Source of the DNA: CAYRVF01 sp964427535
Lineage (GTDB): Bacteria > Chloroflexota > Ktedonobacteria > Ktedonobacterales > JADMIN01
NCBI GenBank assembly: GCA_964427535.1
Contig: CAYRVF010000015.1
Coordinates: forward strand, 1 to 55,931
Length of the DNA stretch: 55,931 nt
Reading direction: 5' to 3'
The notes beneath the pieces are model-generated. The model ran no database searches. It saw nothing but the letters and a program-made list of their open reading frames with translations, and was not told the origin of the DNA. The position numbers and the translations under genes are program-made. Of the stretch, positions 1 to 7,068 are shown piece by piece (position 1 is the stretch's first letter; the number at the start of each line of letters is the position of its first letter).

Positions 1-201
1 GCCAATGGACCGATAAAAGTCAGCGCCGTGGCGTTCGGACACCGCCTCGCCCCCCTTCTTGCCGATGGCGGAGTAGAACGCCTGCCCGTACTTCTCTCTC
101 ACGGCTGTCCCACCCCGTTTCGCGAGCTCTGTCCCCGCGATGGGGCCACGGCGCCGCTTCTGCGCGGGTGGTGTCTGCTCGATCTCGTGCTCGCTCGTCA
201 T
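1..201 (-). CDS. KGG-motif stress-type protein, 3' end outside window
   Basis: The minus strand is open from an ATG at 201 to the window edge (67 codons, no stop), so the C-terminus is missing. After a basic N-terminus the residues GGTAVREKYG, FYSAIGKKGG and ADFYRSIG form repeats of the short KGG motif known from YciG/GsiB-like stress proteins and small proteins of mobile elements. A GGGAGG ribosome site lies about five bases before this ATG; another in-frame ATG at 219 lacks one. The molecular role of such proteins is not well defined. Family assignment is fairly sure; function is not. Confidence 0.75.
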   Translation of the reverse strand, partial: MTSEHEIEQTPPAQKRRRGPIAGTELAKRGGTAVREKYGQAFYSAIGKKGGEAVSERHGADFYRSIG

Positions 202-235
202 CCCGGCCTCCCAACTCATCCACAATACTGCTCGC

Positions 236-252
236 ATACTATGGCGTAGTAT
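236..252. promoter_or_regulatory. Perfect dyad upstream of the KGG gene
   Basis: ATACTA and TAGTAT form a perfect 6-bp inverted repeat around a 5-bp spacer. It lies 35 to 51 bp upstream of the start at 201, between that gene and the end of the methyltransferase gene. On the minus strand it contains TATACT and TAGTAT, both -10-like, so a bound protein would cover the promoter. A repressor operator is the simplest reading, but it is an inference. Confidence 0.4.
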
Positions 253-303
253 ACTCGCTTGCTGGGAGGTTGGGAAGCGATCCGGACGTTTCACCTGCCG
301 TGG

Positions 304-1974
304 CTACTGGGCCTCTGCCTTGGCATCATGTGACGCGCCCCATGGCAGTTCCATTGCGCCGGGTGCCTCATGCGTCGCCTTCGGTGCCTTCTTGAACGTT
401 GTGTTGACCTGACGGATGGGCGGCATGTCGACCTGCTTGCCATCGAGTAGCTCCGCGATCGTCAGGATCTGGAGGCGCGGATGCTTACCCCACGGCGACT
501 CGTAGCATTGCCCGTCGGCGGCTTCGGTTCGCATCGGCCTCGTGGGTTCCTGCAGGGTAATGAGCACGCCGATCTGTGCGCCTTCACGCGAGACGACGTG
601 ACCGAGGTCGCGGACATCCTTGACGTCGGTATGGCCGCCCTTCACGGAGAAGATGACCTGCTTGGTGCCACCGCCTGGCACATCGTGGAAGTAGAGCCGG
701 CCATCAATGCCGTGGTCAGCACCCTTCTTGGCAACCTGCTCCGTCCGCGCGCCGACGAGGCCGAGCGCCCATGCCTGGAACTGGAACTTATCCTCTTCGG
801 CCAGCGTGTGGGCATCCGGCAACGCCTGCGGTTCGCGGTAGACGGCGTATTGTGTGGTGATCAGATCGCCAAACGTGTCGCGCAGGCGGTGGCGCATCAG
901 GCCAATGGCAAGGTGCGTGATGTCGATACCAATCCAACGGCGGTTGAGCTTATGCGCGGCCGCGACAGCCGTTCCGCAGCCACAGAACGGATCGAGCACG
1001 ACATCGCCTTCGTTACTGCTCGCCGTGATAATGCGCTCGAGCAGCGCCTCCGGCTTCTGTGTTGGATAGCCAAGCCGCTCTCGTGCCTGGGAACTAATTG
1101 GAGGGATATTGTCCCATAGATTTTGCACGCGATGGCCTGACGACTCGTCAAGGTAGCGCTTGAGCCGAATGCGCCCATCTGGATTGGGTGGAAACCACAG
1201 ACGTCCCTGACGATCATATTCCTCCATCTTTTCGCGGCTCACGGCCCAGCCGTTCGGATGTGGCTTGTACCCCTTGTACTCATACGTCAGATTCGGCCGC
1301 ACGCTAGGATTTCGAAGATCGCTGAGGGTATACCGGCGCCCATCTTCGTCAACATGCGTAAACTGCGTCTCGATATGCTTTTCTGAATACGGGATGTACA
1401 CCTGGTTCCAGGTCGGATTGTCGTCACGCGAGTAGTAGAGAAGAATGTCAGTCACGTCCCCATAGTTGGTTGTGACATTGCCATGCGAGCTAGTGCGCTT
1501 CCAGATGATCTGACTTCGGAACGCTCGTGGACCGAAGATGGAGTCCATCAGCACCTTGAGGTAGTGACTCGCCGTCGAGTCGCAATGCAGATAGATGCTG
1601 CCTGTAGGTTTCAGCACACGCCGCAGCTCGATGAGCCGCGGCGCCATCATCGCGAGGTAGGCCAGCATCGCATTCTCGCCCAGGAGCTGGCGAAACGCCT
1701 GCATGGCTTGAGAGGCACGGCCGCCGCGTTCGACCACCTCGACGTAAGCAGCAGCAGCTCCTTGGTCCCACCGCCAGGTATCGCCGAATGCCTTGATCTG
1801 GGCGGCCGATCGTGAGCCATCTTGCTCGGCGAAGAGCACGTTGTAGTCGGCGTTGCTGTTGAAGGGCGGATCCAGATAGATCAGGTCTACGCTCGCGTCG
1901 GCGATGTAGTCGCGCAAAATCTCGAGATTGTCGCCGTAATACAGCGCGTTCGGCTTCGCTGCCTTATCTGCCAT
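304..1974 (-). CDS. DNA methyltransferase fused to PD-(D/E)xK nuclease domain
   Basis: The N-terminal 370 residues are an amino-methyltransferase of beta-class order: catalytic DPPF at 35-38 comes before the S-adenosylmethionine motif DPFCGCGT at 328-335. SGSIYLHCD-type and YPTQKPEALLERI (303-315) segments are as usual in adenine/cytosine-N4 DNA methylases. Residues about 395-515 add a restriction-nuclease-like fold with GADHGIDG (418-425) and FSVKGG (442-447), the places of the catalytic D and (E/Q)xK. The E/Q position is Ser, so cleavage activity is uncertain. A single chain could modify and cut, as in type IIG-like enzymes, or the second domain could only bind. No separate specificity subunit or nuclease gene is adjacent. 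The start ATG at 1974 fits family N-termini. Confidence 0.88.
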   Translation of the reverse strand: MADKAAKPNALYYGDNLEILRDYIADASVDLIYLDPPFNSNADYNVLFAEQDGSRSAAQIKAFGDTWRWDQGAAAAYVEVVERGGRASQAMQAFRQLLGENAMLAYLAMMAPRLIELRRVLKPTGSIYLHCDSTASHYLKVLMDSIFGPRAFRSQIIWKRTSSHGNVTTNYGDVTDILLYYSRDDNPTWNQVYIPYSEKHIETQFTHVDEDGRRYTLSDLRNPSVRPNLTYEYKGYKPHPNGWAVSREKMEEYDRQGRLWFPPNPDGRIRLKRYLDESSGHRVQNLWDNIPPISSQARERLGYPTQKPEALLERIITASSNEGDVVLDPFCGCGTAVAAAHKLNRRWIGIDITHLAIGLMRHRLRDTFGDLITTQYAVYREPQALPDAHTLAEEDKFQFQAWALGLVGARTEQVAKKGADHGIDGRLYFHDVPGGGTKQVIFSVKGGHTDVKDVRDLGHVVSREGAQIGVLITLQEPTRPMRTEAADGQCYESPWGKHPRLQILTIAELLDGKQVDMPPIRQVNTTFKKAPKATHEAPGAMELPWGASHDAKAEAQ

Positions 1975-2077
1975 AGACCCAGTCCCCCCGCCACACGACT
2001 ACCACACCGCCTCTGGTGCTGTGTTCGACGGAAGCAAGGGGCCTGGATAACACGAATGGGACGATTGGTACCTGTCT

Positions 2078-2492
2078 AGCCCGGGTTATTCACACGTGGC
2101 GCAAAGGACTGTCCCGGAAGCCAGCGGCCGCATTTGACTGCAGGTGTACACTGTTCATAGCCTGGTTGATGGCCAGCCACCCTCTTGGGACAAGCGGAAG
2201 TGAGGAAGCCCCTATGCAGCCGCCCCTGCCACCACAAACTCTGGTGCGCGAGTACCGAACCACGAAAGAGTACCAGAAAGACGCGCAGAAGCTGTCTCGC
2301 GAGGGGTGGCGCGTCGTCAGCACCGTCCAAGGTAAAGGGAAATGGACGGGCAGACAGAACGTGACCAGAGCCGCCGCCTTCATGGTCGTTGGCGTGTTCG
2401 CGCTCGCCGGTGGCCGCAAGCGCCTCATTGTGACGTATGCACGGGGATAGGTATGCACCAACTGCGAGGTGTCCCCATGAATAATCCGGGCT
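2078..2492. repeat. 15-bp terminal inverted repeats around a small gene
   Basis: AGCCCGGGTTATTCA at 2078-2092 is matched in inverted orientation by TGAATAATCCGGGCT at 2478-2492, with one mismatch. The repeats bound a 415-bp segment that contains the 78-residue gene 2214-2450. The GCCCGGrTTATTCA type of end resembles terminal repeats of some IS elements (IS1380-like, from memory). No transposase lies inside and I see no clear target-site duplication, so a MITE-like element is possible but unproven. Confidence 0.45.
2214..2450 (+). CDS. Small conserved-looking protein, 78 aa
   Basis: This starts at ATG 2214 with GAGGAA about six bases upstream; the same frame is open further 5' but that part reads as non-coding. 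The protein has a charged N-terminal half (EYRTTKEYQKDAQKLSREGW) and a hydrophobic stretch AAAFMVVGVFALAGG, then RKRLIVTYARG. The pattern of a YxxDAxxLxxxGW helix followed by a short beta-rich end is seen in small hypothetical proteins of phage and actinobacterial/Chloroflexi genomes. Function unknown. It sits alone between inverted repeats and points against its neighbours. Confidence 0.55.
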   Translation: MQPPLPPQTLVREYRTTKEYQKDAQKLSREGWRVVSTVQGKGKWTGRQNVTRAAAFMVVGVFALAGGRKRLIVTYARG

Positions 2493-2600
2493 CGTCAATG
2501 GCAAGGACACCGCGCTGAGCGGCACATGGTGGCCGCACACGTGTATATCACGGGCTGTTCGCCCAAAACGTATCGAGCGGACAGCAAGACTATACCCTGG

Positions 2601-3335
2601 TCACTTCGCCGGGTGATCCGTACGATCGAGCCACTCTGGATGGTTCGCGGCTGTCCGCGCGACGCTGTAGTTCAAACTGAGTAGAGTGACACCGTCACGA
2701 ATTACTCGAGTCTGTGCGGTTCGATACTCTGGAATCTCGACTACAGGGATCGCAAGAAATTGCTCTGTGTCGTTGATAAAACTCCGGCAGGTCTGCGCGA
2801 TCAGTCCAAAGGGCTCTTCATTGTACCGTTCCAGCCGCGCGATCGCGCCGCTCCCAGGGGGAGTATCAAAAGCTAGCGGATCATCGAGCGCCACAAGGAG
2901 AGAAATGAACGACTGTCCCAACTCGTACACGATTCTCACAATCGCAACGTTAGGTGACGTGGCAGCAAGATCGAGTATTGAGCGCACCACCCTTTGAACT
3001 TCGTTCCGATCAGGAATTTGTCCCGGCGATGCTATCTGCTCCTCAGAGTGAACAGCGTCTACTACATTGGCGACCGACATATCCCGATGTACTCGCTCTA
3101 TTTTCGCGACCAGGGCCGTCACCTCTGCGACCTGCGAGGCAGTAGTACTACTATCAGACGCCAAAGACTTGAGCACCGGCTCGAACTGCGCCTTGGTCTT
3201 CCCGAAGAGCTCCAAGCTACTCAGCCGAGGTAGAAGCGCAAACAGCGGCTCTCGCAGAAGGCAAATGCCAACAAGCACGATGATCCCCATAAGCTCAGGT
3301 TGGAGATCTCTGAGAACCACTTCCAAACCGTTCAT
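2601..3335 (-). CDS. Membrane-anchored coiled-coil protein, 244 aa, unknown
   Basis: One hydrophobic helix at residues 16-33 (MGIIVLVGICLL) is followed by a soluble region. It begins with a heptad-like helical segment (about 45-95, rich in Ala, Val, Ser and Glu). The C-terminal two thirds look globular and alpha-helical (VQRVVRSILDLAATSP, VRIVYELGQSFISLL). No enzymatic motif is recognised. It is the last gene of the minus-strand run that starts with the nuclease-ParA fusion, 40 bp after the preceding gene. A membrane partner for that system is an inference from position alone. Confidence 0.6.
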   Translation of the reverse strand: MNGLEVVLRDLQPELMGIIVLVGICLLREPLFALLPRLSSLELFGKTKAQFEPVLKSLASDSSTTASQVAEVTALVAKIERVHRDMSVANVVDAVHSEEQIASPGQIPDRNEVQRVVRSILDLAATSPNVAIVRIVYELGQSFISLLVALDDPLAFDTPPGSGAIARLERYNEEPFGLIAQTCRSFINDTEQFLAIPVVEIPEYRTAQTRVIRDGVTLLSLNYSVARTAANHPEWLDRTDHPAK

Positions 3336-3375
3336 GCGTCTAGACTCGTCTCTTGATTGCTCACCTGCATTGACT

Positions 3376-3639
3376 TCACTTCCGCACCTGACTGCCGCTC
3401 TTCCGTCGTGCCGCCGTCGCCGTCGCCGTCGCCGTCACTCGCGACCTTCCGCGACGCCTTTTTCTTGGTTTCCACACCATAAGCGCCATCTCCCCAAGGG
3501 CGATCGCCGCCACGAGGATGACGACTCCCACCTCGAGCGGCGTGTGGGCAGGCTGAACAATGAAGTACCCGCCGATAACCGCGACGAGCAGCGCAAATCC
3601 GTAGACAGAGCTGCGTGTGCTGGGGACGAGTCGCTGCAC
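3376..3639 (-). CDS. Small two-helix membrane protein, 87 aa
   Basis: Two membrane helices, VYGFALLVAVIGGYFIV (about 12-29) and VGVVILVAAIALGEMAL (about 37-54), are followed by a strongly basic tail (KPRKRRRGRSR) and a run of Thr-Ala pairs encoded by the GCCGTC repeat. The GTG start at 3639 has AAGGA eight bases upstream; a longer overlapping frame from 3646 lacks a usable ribosome site. It lies 28 bp after the 167-aa gene and 40 bp before the 244-aa gene, so co-transcription is likely. Function unknown. Confidence 0.6.
   Translation of the reverse strand: MQRLVPSTRSSVYGFALLVAVIGGYFIVQPAHTPLEVGVVILVAAIALGEMALMVWKPRKRRRGRSRVTATATATAARRKSGSQVRK
3413..3436. repeat. Tandem hexamer (GCCGTC)4
   Basis: Four exact copies of GCCGTC lie inside the 87-aa membrane protein gene, where they encode the Thr-Ala repeat of its basic tail. 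Because the unit is six bases, copy-number change would lengthen or shorten the tail without breaking the frame. Confidence 0.85.
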
Positions 3640-3667
3640 AGGTCATCCTTCACGTTGGCCCACGTCG

Positions 3668-4171
3668 CTAATCACCAAACATGACGTACTGCACGAGATA
3701 TTCGATGATCGGCTCTTTCTGTCCCTTGTTGCGCGGCTTCGTGCCCGGATTGCGCTCCTGGACGATCTCAACGGCCTCCTTCAAGTTGGAGAGGCTATAT
3801 TCGCGCAAGGCGTCAGCAAATTGATCTGCTCCATACATCTCGTACGTCAGATACGGATTGAGCGGCGCCGAAATGTTGACCTCCCCGCTCTCGACGATCC
3901 TAAGCGGCACAAGCTCGCGCTTGGGTGTCCTCTGAGTCCTCCCAGCGGTTGTCCGCGCGCGTTTCGGCGCGGCAGGCGCGAGCTCGTCGTACCAGCCGCG
4001 GACACGCTGGGCGAAGGCAGGGTTACACAGCAACTCTTCAACGGCTGCCTCAGCCAGGGCAGCGGACGCCCGTTTCGAGTCGTCAACGTGGAGGTGCTGC
4101 GCGGTCACCTCAGCAGCCTGGGCTACACGCTGCGTTACAGTGAGTCGTTTTGCCGTCGCGGTACTAGGCAT
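3668..4171 (-). CDS. Partner protein of the nuclease-ParA fusion, 167 aa, unknown
   Basis: The ATG at 4171 overlaps the end of the upstream nuclease-ParA gene by 8 bp, so the two are probably translationally coupled. The protein is soluble: a helical N-terminus (about 10-70) with a run of Ala and Glu, a basic linker rich in Arg, Pro and Thr (about 70-90), then a C-terminal domain with NPYLTYEMYGADQFADALREY and a basic loop. Small proteins after parA are often ParB-like centromere binders or regulators, and the basic linker would suit DNA contact. I recognise no ParB or ribbon-helix-helix motif, so that role is a guess. Confidence 0.65.
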   Translation of the reverse strand: MPSTATAKRLTVTQRVAQAAEVTAQHLHVDDSKRASAALAEAAVEELLCNPAFAQRVRGWYDELAPAAPKRARTTAGRTQRTPKRELVPLRIVESGEVNISAPLNPYLTYEMYGADQFADALREYSLSNLKEAVEIVQERNPGTKPRNKGQKEPIIEYLVQYVMFGD

Positions 4172-5567
4172 GCTGCTTGACCTCTTTCAGTACCTCGTCG
4201 AGAAGCCTCTCGTATCCTTTGCCTGCGGCGCTGTTATTGAAACCAAAGATCGTGCGGAGGCCACCGTTCACCGTGCTCACATGGGCCTGTTCGATCTTGT
4301 CGTCGATCGGAATAGCGGTATCGAAGAGCGAGATTCCACGCACGCGGAGGCCGTCATTGAGCTTTGGCTCCTCTTTGCGCACCTGTGCAGAGTTCCTGTA
4401 CCGCGTTCTGACGCAGCCGAGGATGCGGACGCCACCGCCAACAAGTGCGCGCATGGTCGCCGCTGTCTCGAGGACGCCGCCGATTCCCAGCCCGCCAAAT
4501 ACCTCAACATTGATTGGCAGCACCACGAAGTGTGACGCTGCCAACGCCAGTCGTGTGTACATCGATTGCGCGGGCGGCGTGTCGAGGATGATGTACTCGA
4601 ACGGTGCGTCTGCCTCGATACCCGGTACTCCAAGCGCCGCGTCATGGACCGCCCGCACAAATGACAGCTCAAAGCCTGGCTCGGCTGCTCCCCCTCGGTC
4701 CATGCGGTGCAGCTCGCGATTGGAAGGAATGAGCCACAGATTTGCGATGCGCGTCGGCTGGACGAGGCCATGCAGCGACGGCGCCTGCCCGTTGAAGAAC
4801 TCGTAGACAAAGTGAGTTCGCTCGGGCATGGGTGCGCTCTTCGCCGGTTTGCGCGACGGATCTGGCAACGGCAGAGCGGCTGAGAGGTTCGCCTGTCCGT
4901 CGAGGTCGATGAGGAGCACACGGTGGCCTCGTTGCGCGAGAGCCGCTCCCAGATTCAGTGCCGTGGTCGTCTTCGCGACGCCGCCTTTGTGATTGGCGAC
5001 AGCGAGCACACATGTGCGTGTCTGGTCGAGGTGGTAGGGAGCCGACTCCATCCAGAGCCAGTCGGGAGCAATCGACGTCGCGGTGCGAAGATGTCCTTCG
5101 GCATCGTGAATCCGCGTGCCACGAATGTAGGTGATGTAGCGCAGCAGCTTCTGGCCGTTGATCAGGCGCACCATGCCGCCGTAGTCCGACGCCGCTTTGT
5201 ACGCATTCTCGCCGAAGTCACCCGTCGTAATCATGTACCCTGGGATCTTGTCTTCGTTCAGTCCAAGTGTCCCGTAGAACTGCTTGACGTCGGGGAGCTG
5301 GAGCAGATGACCGGGCGCCCATCGCTTGACTTCCACACGGGCGAACGGTTTCTTGCGCCCTGGGATATAGAGGTTGAGATCGACCCCCGGTCCAGCGGGA
5401 TAGTGGAGATGCGCGACGATCTCGACGGTGAAACCAGCCGAGGTGAAAACGTGTGCGATGAACTCCTCAAACTGGTCAGGGTCGAGTTTGAGCATCTCCT
5501 CGATCGTCGGCTGGAGGAAAAGCTTCTCGTAATCGACTGCTACCGCTGTCCCGATCGGGTTCTCCAT
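4164..5567 (-). CDS. Mrr-like nuclease domain fused to ParA-type ATPase
   Basis: Residues about 20-150 form a restriction-endonuclease-like domain: FEEFIAHVF (33-41), GVDLNLY with the candidate metal-binding Asp63, and VEVKRW with Glu79 and Lys81, a complete D...ExK set. Residues about 185-465 are a ParA/Soj ATPase: deviant Walker A HKGGVAKTTT (193-202), LLIDLDGQ (218-225) and Walker B YIILDTPPAQ (325-334). ParA proteins dimerise on ATP and bind DNA or membrane partners; Mrr-type domains cut DNA. The fusion is unusual: ParA normally carries a DNA-binding N-terminus at most. The ATG at 5567 has a GGAG six bases upstream. It is first in an apparent four-gene operon. Roles in partition of an excised element, or in defence, are both inferences. 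Confidence 0.88.
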   Translation of the reverse strand: MENPIGTAVAVDYEKLFLQPTIEEMLKLDPDQFEEFIAHVFTSAGFTVEIVAHLHYPAGPGVDLNLYIPGRKKPFARVEVKRWAPGHLLQLPDVKQFYGTLGLNEDKIPGYMITTGDFGENAYKAASDYGGMVRLINGQKLLRYITYIRGTRIHDAEGHLRTATSIAPDWLWMESAPYHLDQTRTCVLAVANHKGGVAKTTTALNLGAALAQRGHRVLLIDLDGQANLSAALPLPDPSRKPAKSAPMPERTHFVYEFFNGQAPSLHGLVQPTRIANLWLIPSNRELHRMDRGGAAEPGFELSFVRAVHDAALGVPGIEADAPFEYIILDTPPAQSMYTRLALAASHFVVLPINVEVFGGLGIGGVLETAATMRALVGGGVRILGCVRTRYRNSAQVRKEEPKLNDGLRVRGISLFDTAIPIDDKIEQAHVSTVNGGLRTIFGFNNSAAGKGYERLLDEVLKEVKQHA

Positions 5568-5596
5568 CCGCCTCTCCCCCCCGCGTGATGAAATTG

Positions 5597-5646
5597 GTAC
5601 ATGACCCGCATACGTTCACGTCGCGAATGAAAGTCTTGTCATGTAC
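5597..5646. promoter_or_regulatory. 9-bp perfect dyad upstream of the nuclease-ParA operon
   Basis: GTACATGAC (5597-5605) and GTCATGTAC (5638-5646) are perfect inverted repeats separated by 32 bp. They lie 30 to 79 bp upstream of the nuclease-ParA start, where ParA operons commonly keep an operator or centromere. The 41-bp centre-to-centre spacing is close to four helical turns, so both halves could be read on one DNA face. No protein is known to bind it. Confidence 0.5.
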
Positions 5647-5671
5647 AACGCGAGCAAGGCGGCAGCGTAAC

Positions 5672-5929
5672 TTACACGATCTCAATCGGCCACGGCCATT
5701 CGAGGTCATCTTCGGCGAAGCACACCCATCGCTTCGTGGCGGTCTGGATGGCGACGAGCGAGACGTCGGTGCCATCCGACAGCTCGACCGAGAGGAGCCG
5801 TGCAAACTCGAGGAGGACGCTCCGTCGCATGGAGGTAATGTGGCCCAATTCACCAGGATGTGTCTCCGCCACCCAGCGCAGCATCGCCCCCACGAGCGGC
5901 TCACAGTCCGACGCGACCACGCTCTCCAA
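5672..5929 (-). CDS. Hypothetical protein, 85 aa
   Basis: The TTG start at 5929 has GAGGAAGG just upstream. The protein has helices (LVGAMLRWVAETHPGELGH) and a beta-rich end containing a DGTDVSLVAIQTATKRWVCFA stretch and WPWPIEIV. No family recognised. It lies between a receiver-domain gene (40 bp downstream of that gene's stop) and the nuclease-ParA operon on the same strand. Confidence 0.45.
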   Translation of the reverse strand: MESVVASDCEPLVGAMLRWVAETHPGELGHITSMRRSVLLEFARLLSVELSDGTDVSLVAIQTATKRWVCFAEDDLEWPWPIEIV

Positions 5930-5969
5930 TCCCTTCCTCGTAAACTCCTTGACTCGTGATGAGAGAAGC

Positions 5970-6380
5970 TCAGACAGGCCCGATCAGCTCATGGATCGCA
6001 TCCAGGAAGCCGGCTACGTCGTATGGTTTGCCCATGTACACCTCGCCGCCGTAACGCTTCGGTTCAGCACGGACCTGCTCGAGAAGATAGGGATTGGTCG
6101 ACGTGACGATGGTGGGGATGTCTGTTGTTACCGCCTCCGCGTGCATGCGCTCAAGCAGGTCTCTTCCGGAAGGGTTGAGGGGGTTGAGGTCAATGGTCAC
6201 CAAGGATGGTTGGAGCTCGGCGATCTTTTCCCATGTCTCGGGCGTGTTGTTCGATGTGGCGACGTCGTACCCTTTGAGCTCTAACAGCACGTGTATGAGC
6301 TCGAGAATGTCTGGGTCGTCATTCACGACGAAGATGAGCTTCCCACCGCTTCGCCGGGCGCCATTGGGTGAGAGGCCCAT
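5970..6380 (-). CDS. Stand-alone response-regulator receiver
   Basis: A single CheY-like receiver domain: acidic pair Asp21-Asp22 (VVNDDPDI), phospho-acceptor Asp64 (VTIDLN), Thr93 in the switch position and Lys118 in GKPYD. There is no output domain, so it must act through protein contact. The ATG at 6380 follows AAGGAG by ten bases; a TTG at 6389 abuts the ribosome site and is unlikely. No histidine kinase is adjacent, which is odd for an element-borne receiver. Confidence 0.85.
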   Translation of the reverse strand: MGLSPNGARRSGGKLIFVVNDDPDILELIHVLLELKGYDVATSNNTPETWEKIAELQPSLVTIDLNPLNPSGRDLLERMHAEAVTTDIPTIVTSTNPYLLEQVRAEPKRYGGEVYMGKPYDVAGFLDAIHELIGPV

Positions 6381-6471
6381 ACGCGTCAAGCTCCTTCAAT
6401 TGATCACAGCGGTTGGGAGATGGCAGTCGAGAATGCGCACTACACCAGCGAGAGGACAGCCAAAAGAGTAA

Positions 6472-6789
6472 TCAACGGACACCGGACTGTGTGTTGGTGC
6501 AGTCTGTACGTCGATTGATATAGCTCTCAATGTCCTCTGGCTTGAGATAGCCCGCGGCGATGTAGAGATCCATGAGGGGAATATCAGTCTTCTCCGCGAG
6601 CAGATTGAGCGTCGTGGCGTCAGGAATCACGCCATCTCTGAACCATTTCCATATGGTGGGCGCCCGGAGTCCAGTCCGCTCGGCGAGCCGATTCACGTTG
6701 AGAGGCGGGCGCTGCTTCCACATGTACTCGCGGATGAGCTGAGCAAATGGCGTGAGCCCCTCAAGCGTCTCCCACTGAGGACGTGGCAT
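6472..6789 (-). CDS. XRE/Cro-type HTH repressor, 105 aa
   Basis: Residues about 28-80 form a helix-turn-helix (VNRLAERTGLRAPTIWKWFR) followed by ATTLNLLAEKTDIPLMDLY, typical of XRE regulators. ATG 6789 is chosen because GGGAGGA lies six bases upstream and because the strong promoter at 6858-6886 would start transcription near 6851, inside any longer reading. It is divergent from the HTH gene at 7069 across a nested operator, the layout of a phage lysogeny switch. Likely autoregulated. Confidence 0.82.
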   Translation of the reverse strand: MPRPQWETLEGLTPFAQLIREYMWKQRPPLNVNRLAERTGLRAPTIWKWFRDGVIPDATTLNLLAEKTDIPLMDLYIAAGYLKPEDIESYINRRTDCTNTQSGVR

Positions 6790-6857
6790 GCGATCCTCCC
6801 GAACCAACCAAGTACAGGCTTGGGCATAGGCAGCGGTAAATGACCGCCTCTGTCGCG

Positions 6858-6886
6858 AGTATCCCATAGTGGTTACGCATTGTCAA
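6858..6886 (-). promoter_or_regulatory. Sigma-70 promoter of the minus-strand HTH gene
   Basis: On the minus strand TTGACA (6886-6881) and GATACT (6863-6858) are separated by exactly 17 bp. The -35 box lies inside the left arm of the operator at 6879-6920, so repressor binding would block it. Confidence 0.7.
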
Positions 6887-6920
6887 CCATTGTTGATATG
6901 AATCAACGGCGGTTGACAAT
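6879..6920. promoter_or_regulatory. Nested double operator of the divergent HTH genes
   Basis: Outer arms ATTGTCAACC and GGTTGACAAT are perfect 10-bp inverted repeats; inner arms GTTGAT and ATCAAC are perfect too. Read differently, there are two copies of NTCAAC-N4-GTTGAN set four bases apart. A further GTTGAC half-site occurs at 6994-6999 inside the -35 box of the plus promoter. This is strong sequence evidence for cooperative binding of an XRE-type dimer, which dimer is not known. Confidence 0.7.
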
Positions 6921-6994
6921 TGTCCACTTCTTGCCCCCATACGCCATCGTTCGCCAAGTACGCTCAATTGCACATTACTATTTGTAATTTATGG

Positions 6995-7023
6995 TTGACA
7001 ACATAGTACCTTTCAATTACTAT
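6995..7023 (+). promoter_or_regulatory. Sigma-70 promoter of the plus-strand HTH gene
   Basis: TTGACA (6995-7000), 17 bp, then TACTAT (7018-7023): a near-consensus promoter. Its -35 box contains the operator half-site GTTGAC. Transcription would begin near 7030, which excludes an ATG at 6991 as the start of the downstream gene. Confidence 0.75.
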
Positions 7024-7068
7024 TGCTGTGTCGGACGGAGTGTTTGTGAATGCCAGGAAAAGTGCCCA

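Noticed and set aside
3413..3436. GCCGTC array as a CRISPR or iteron array
   Set aside because: Units are six bases without spacers and lie within a coding frame.
6991..7068. ATG at 6991 as start of the plus HTH gene
   Set aside because: It lies inside the -35 to -10 region of a near-consensus promoter; the ATG at 7069 keeps the HTH domain intact.
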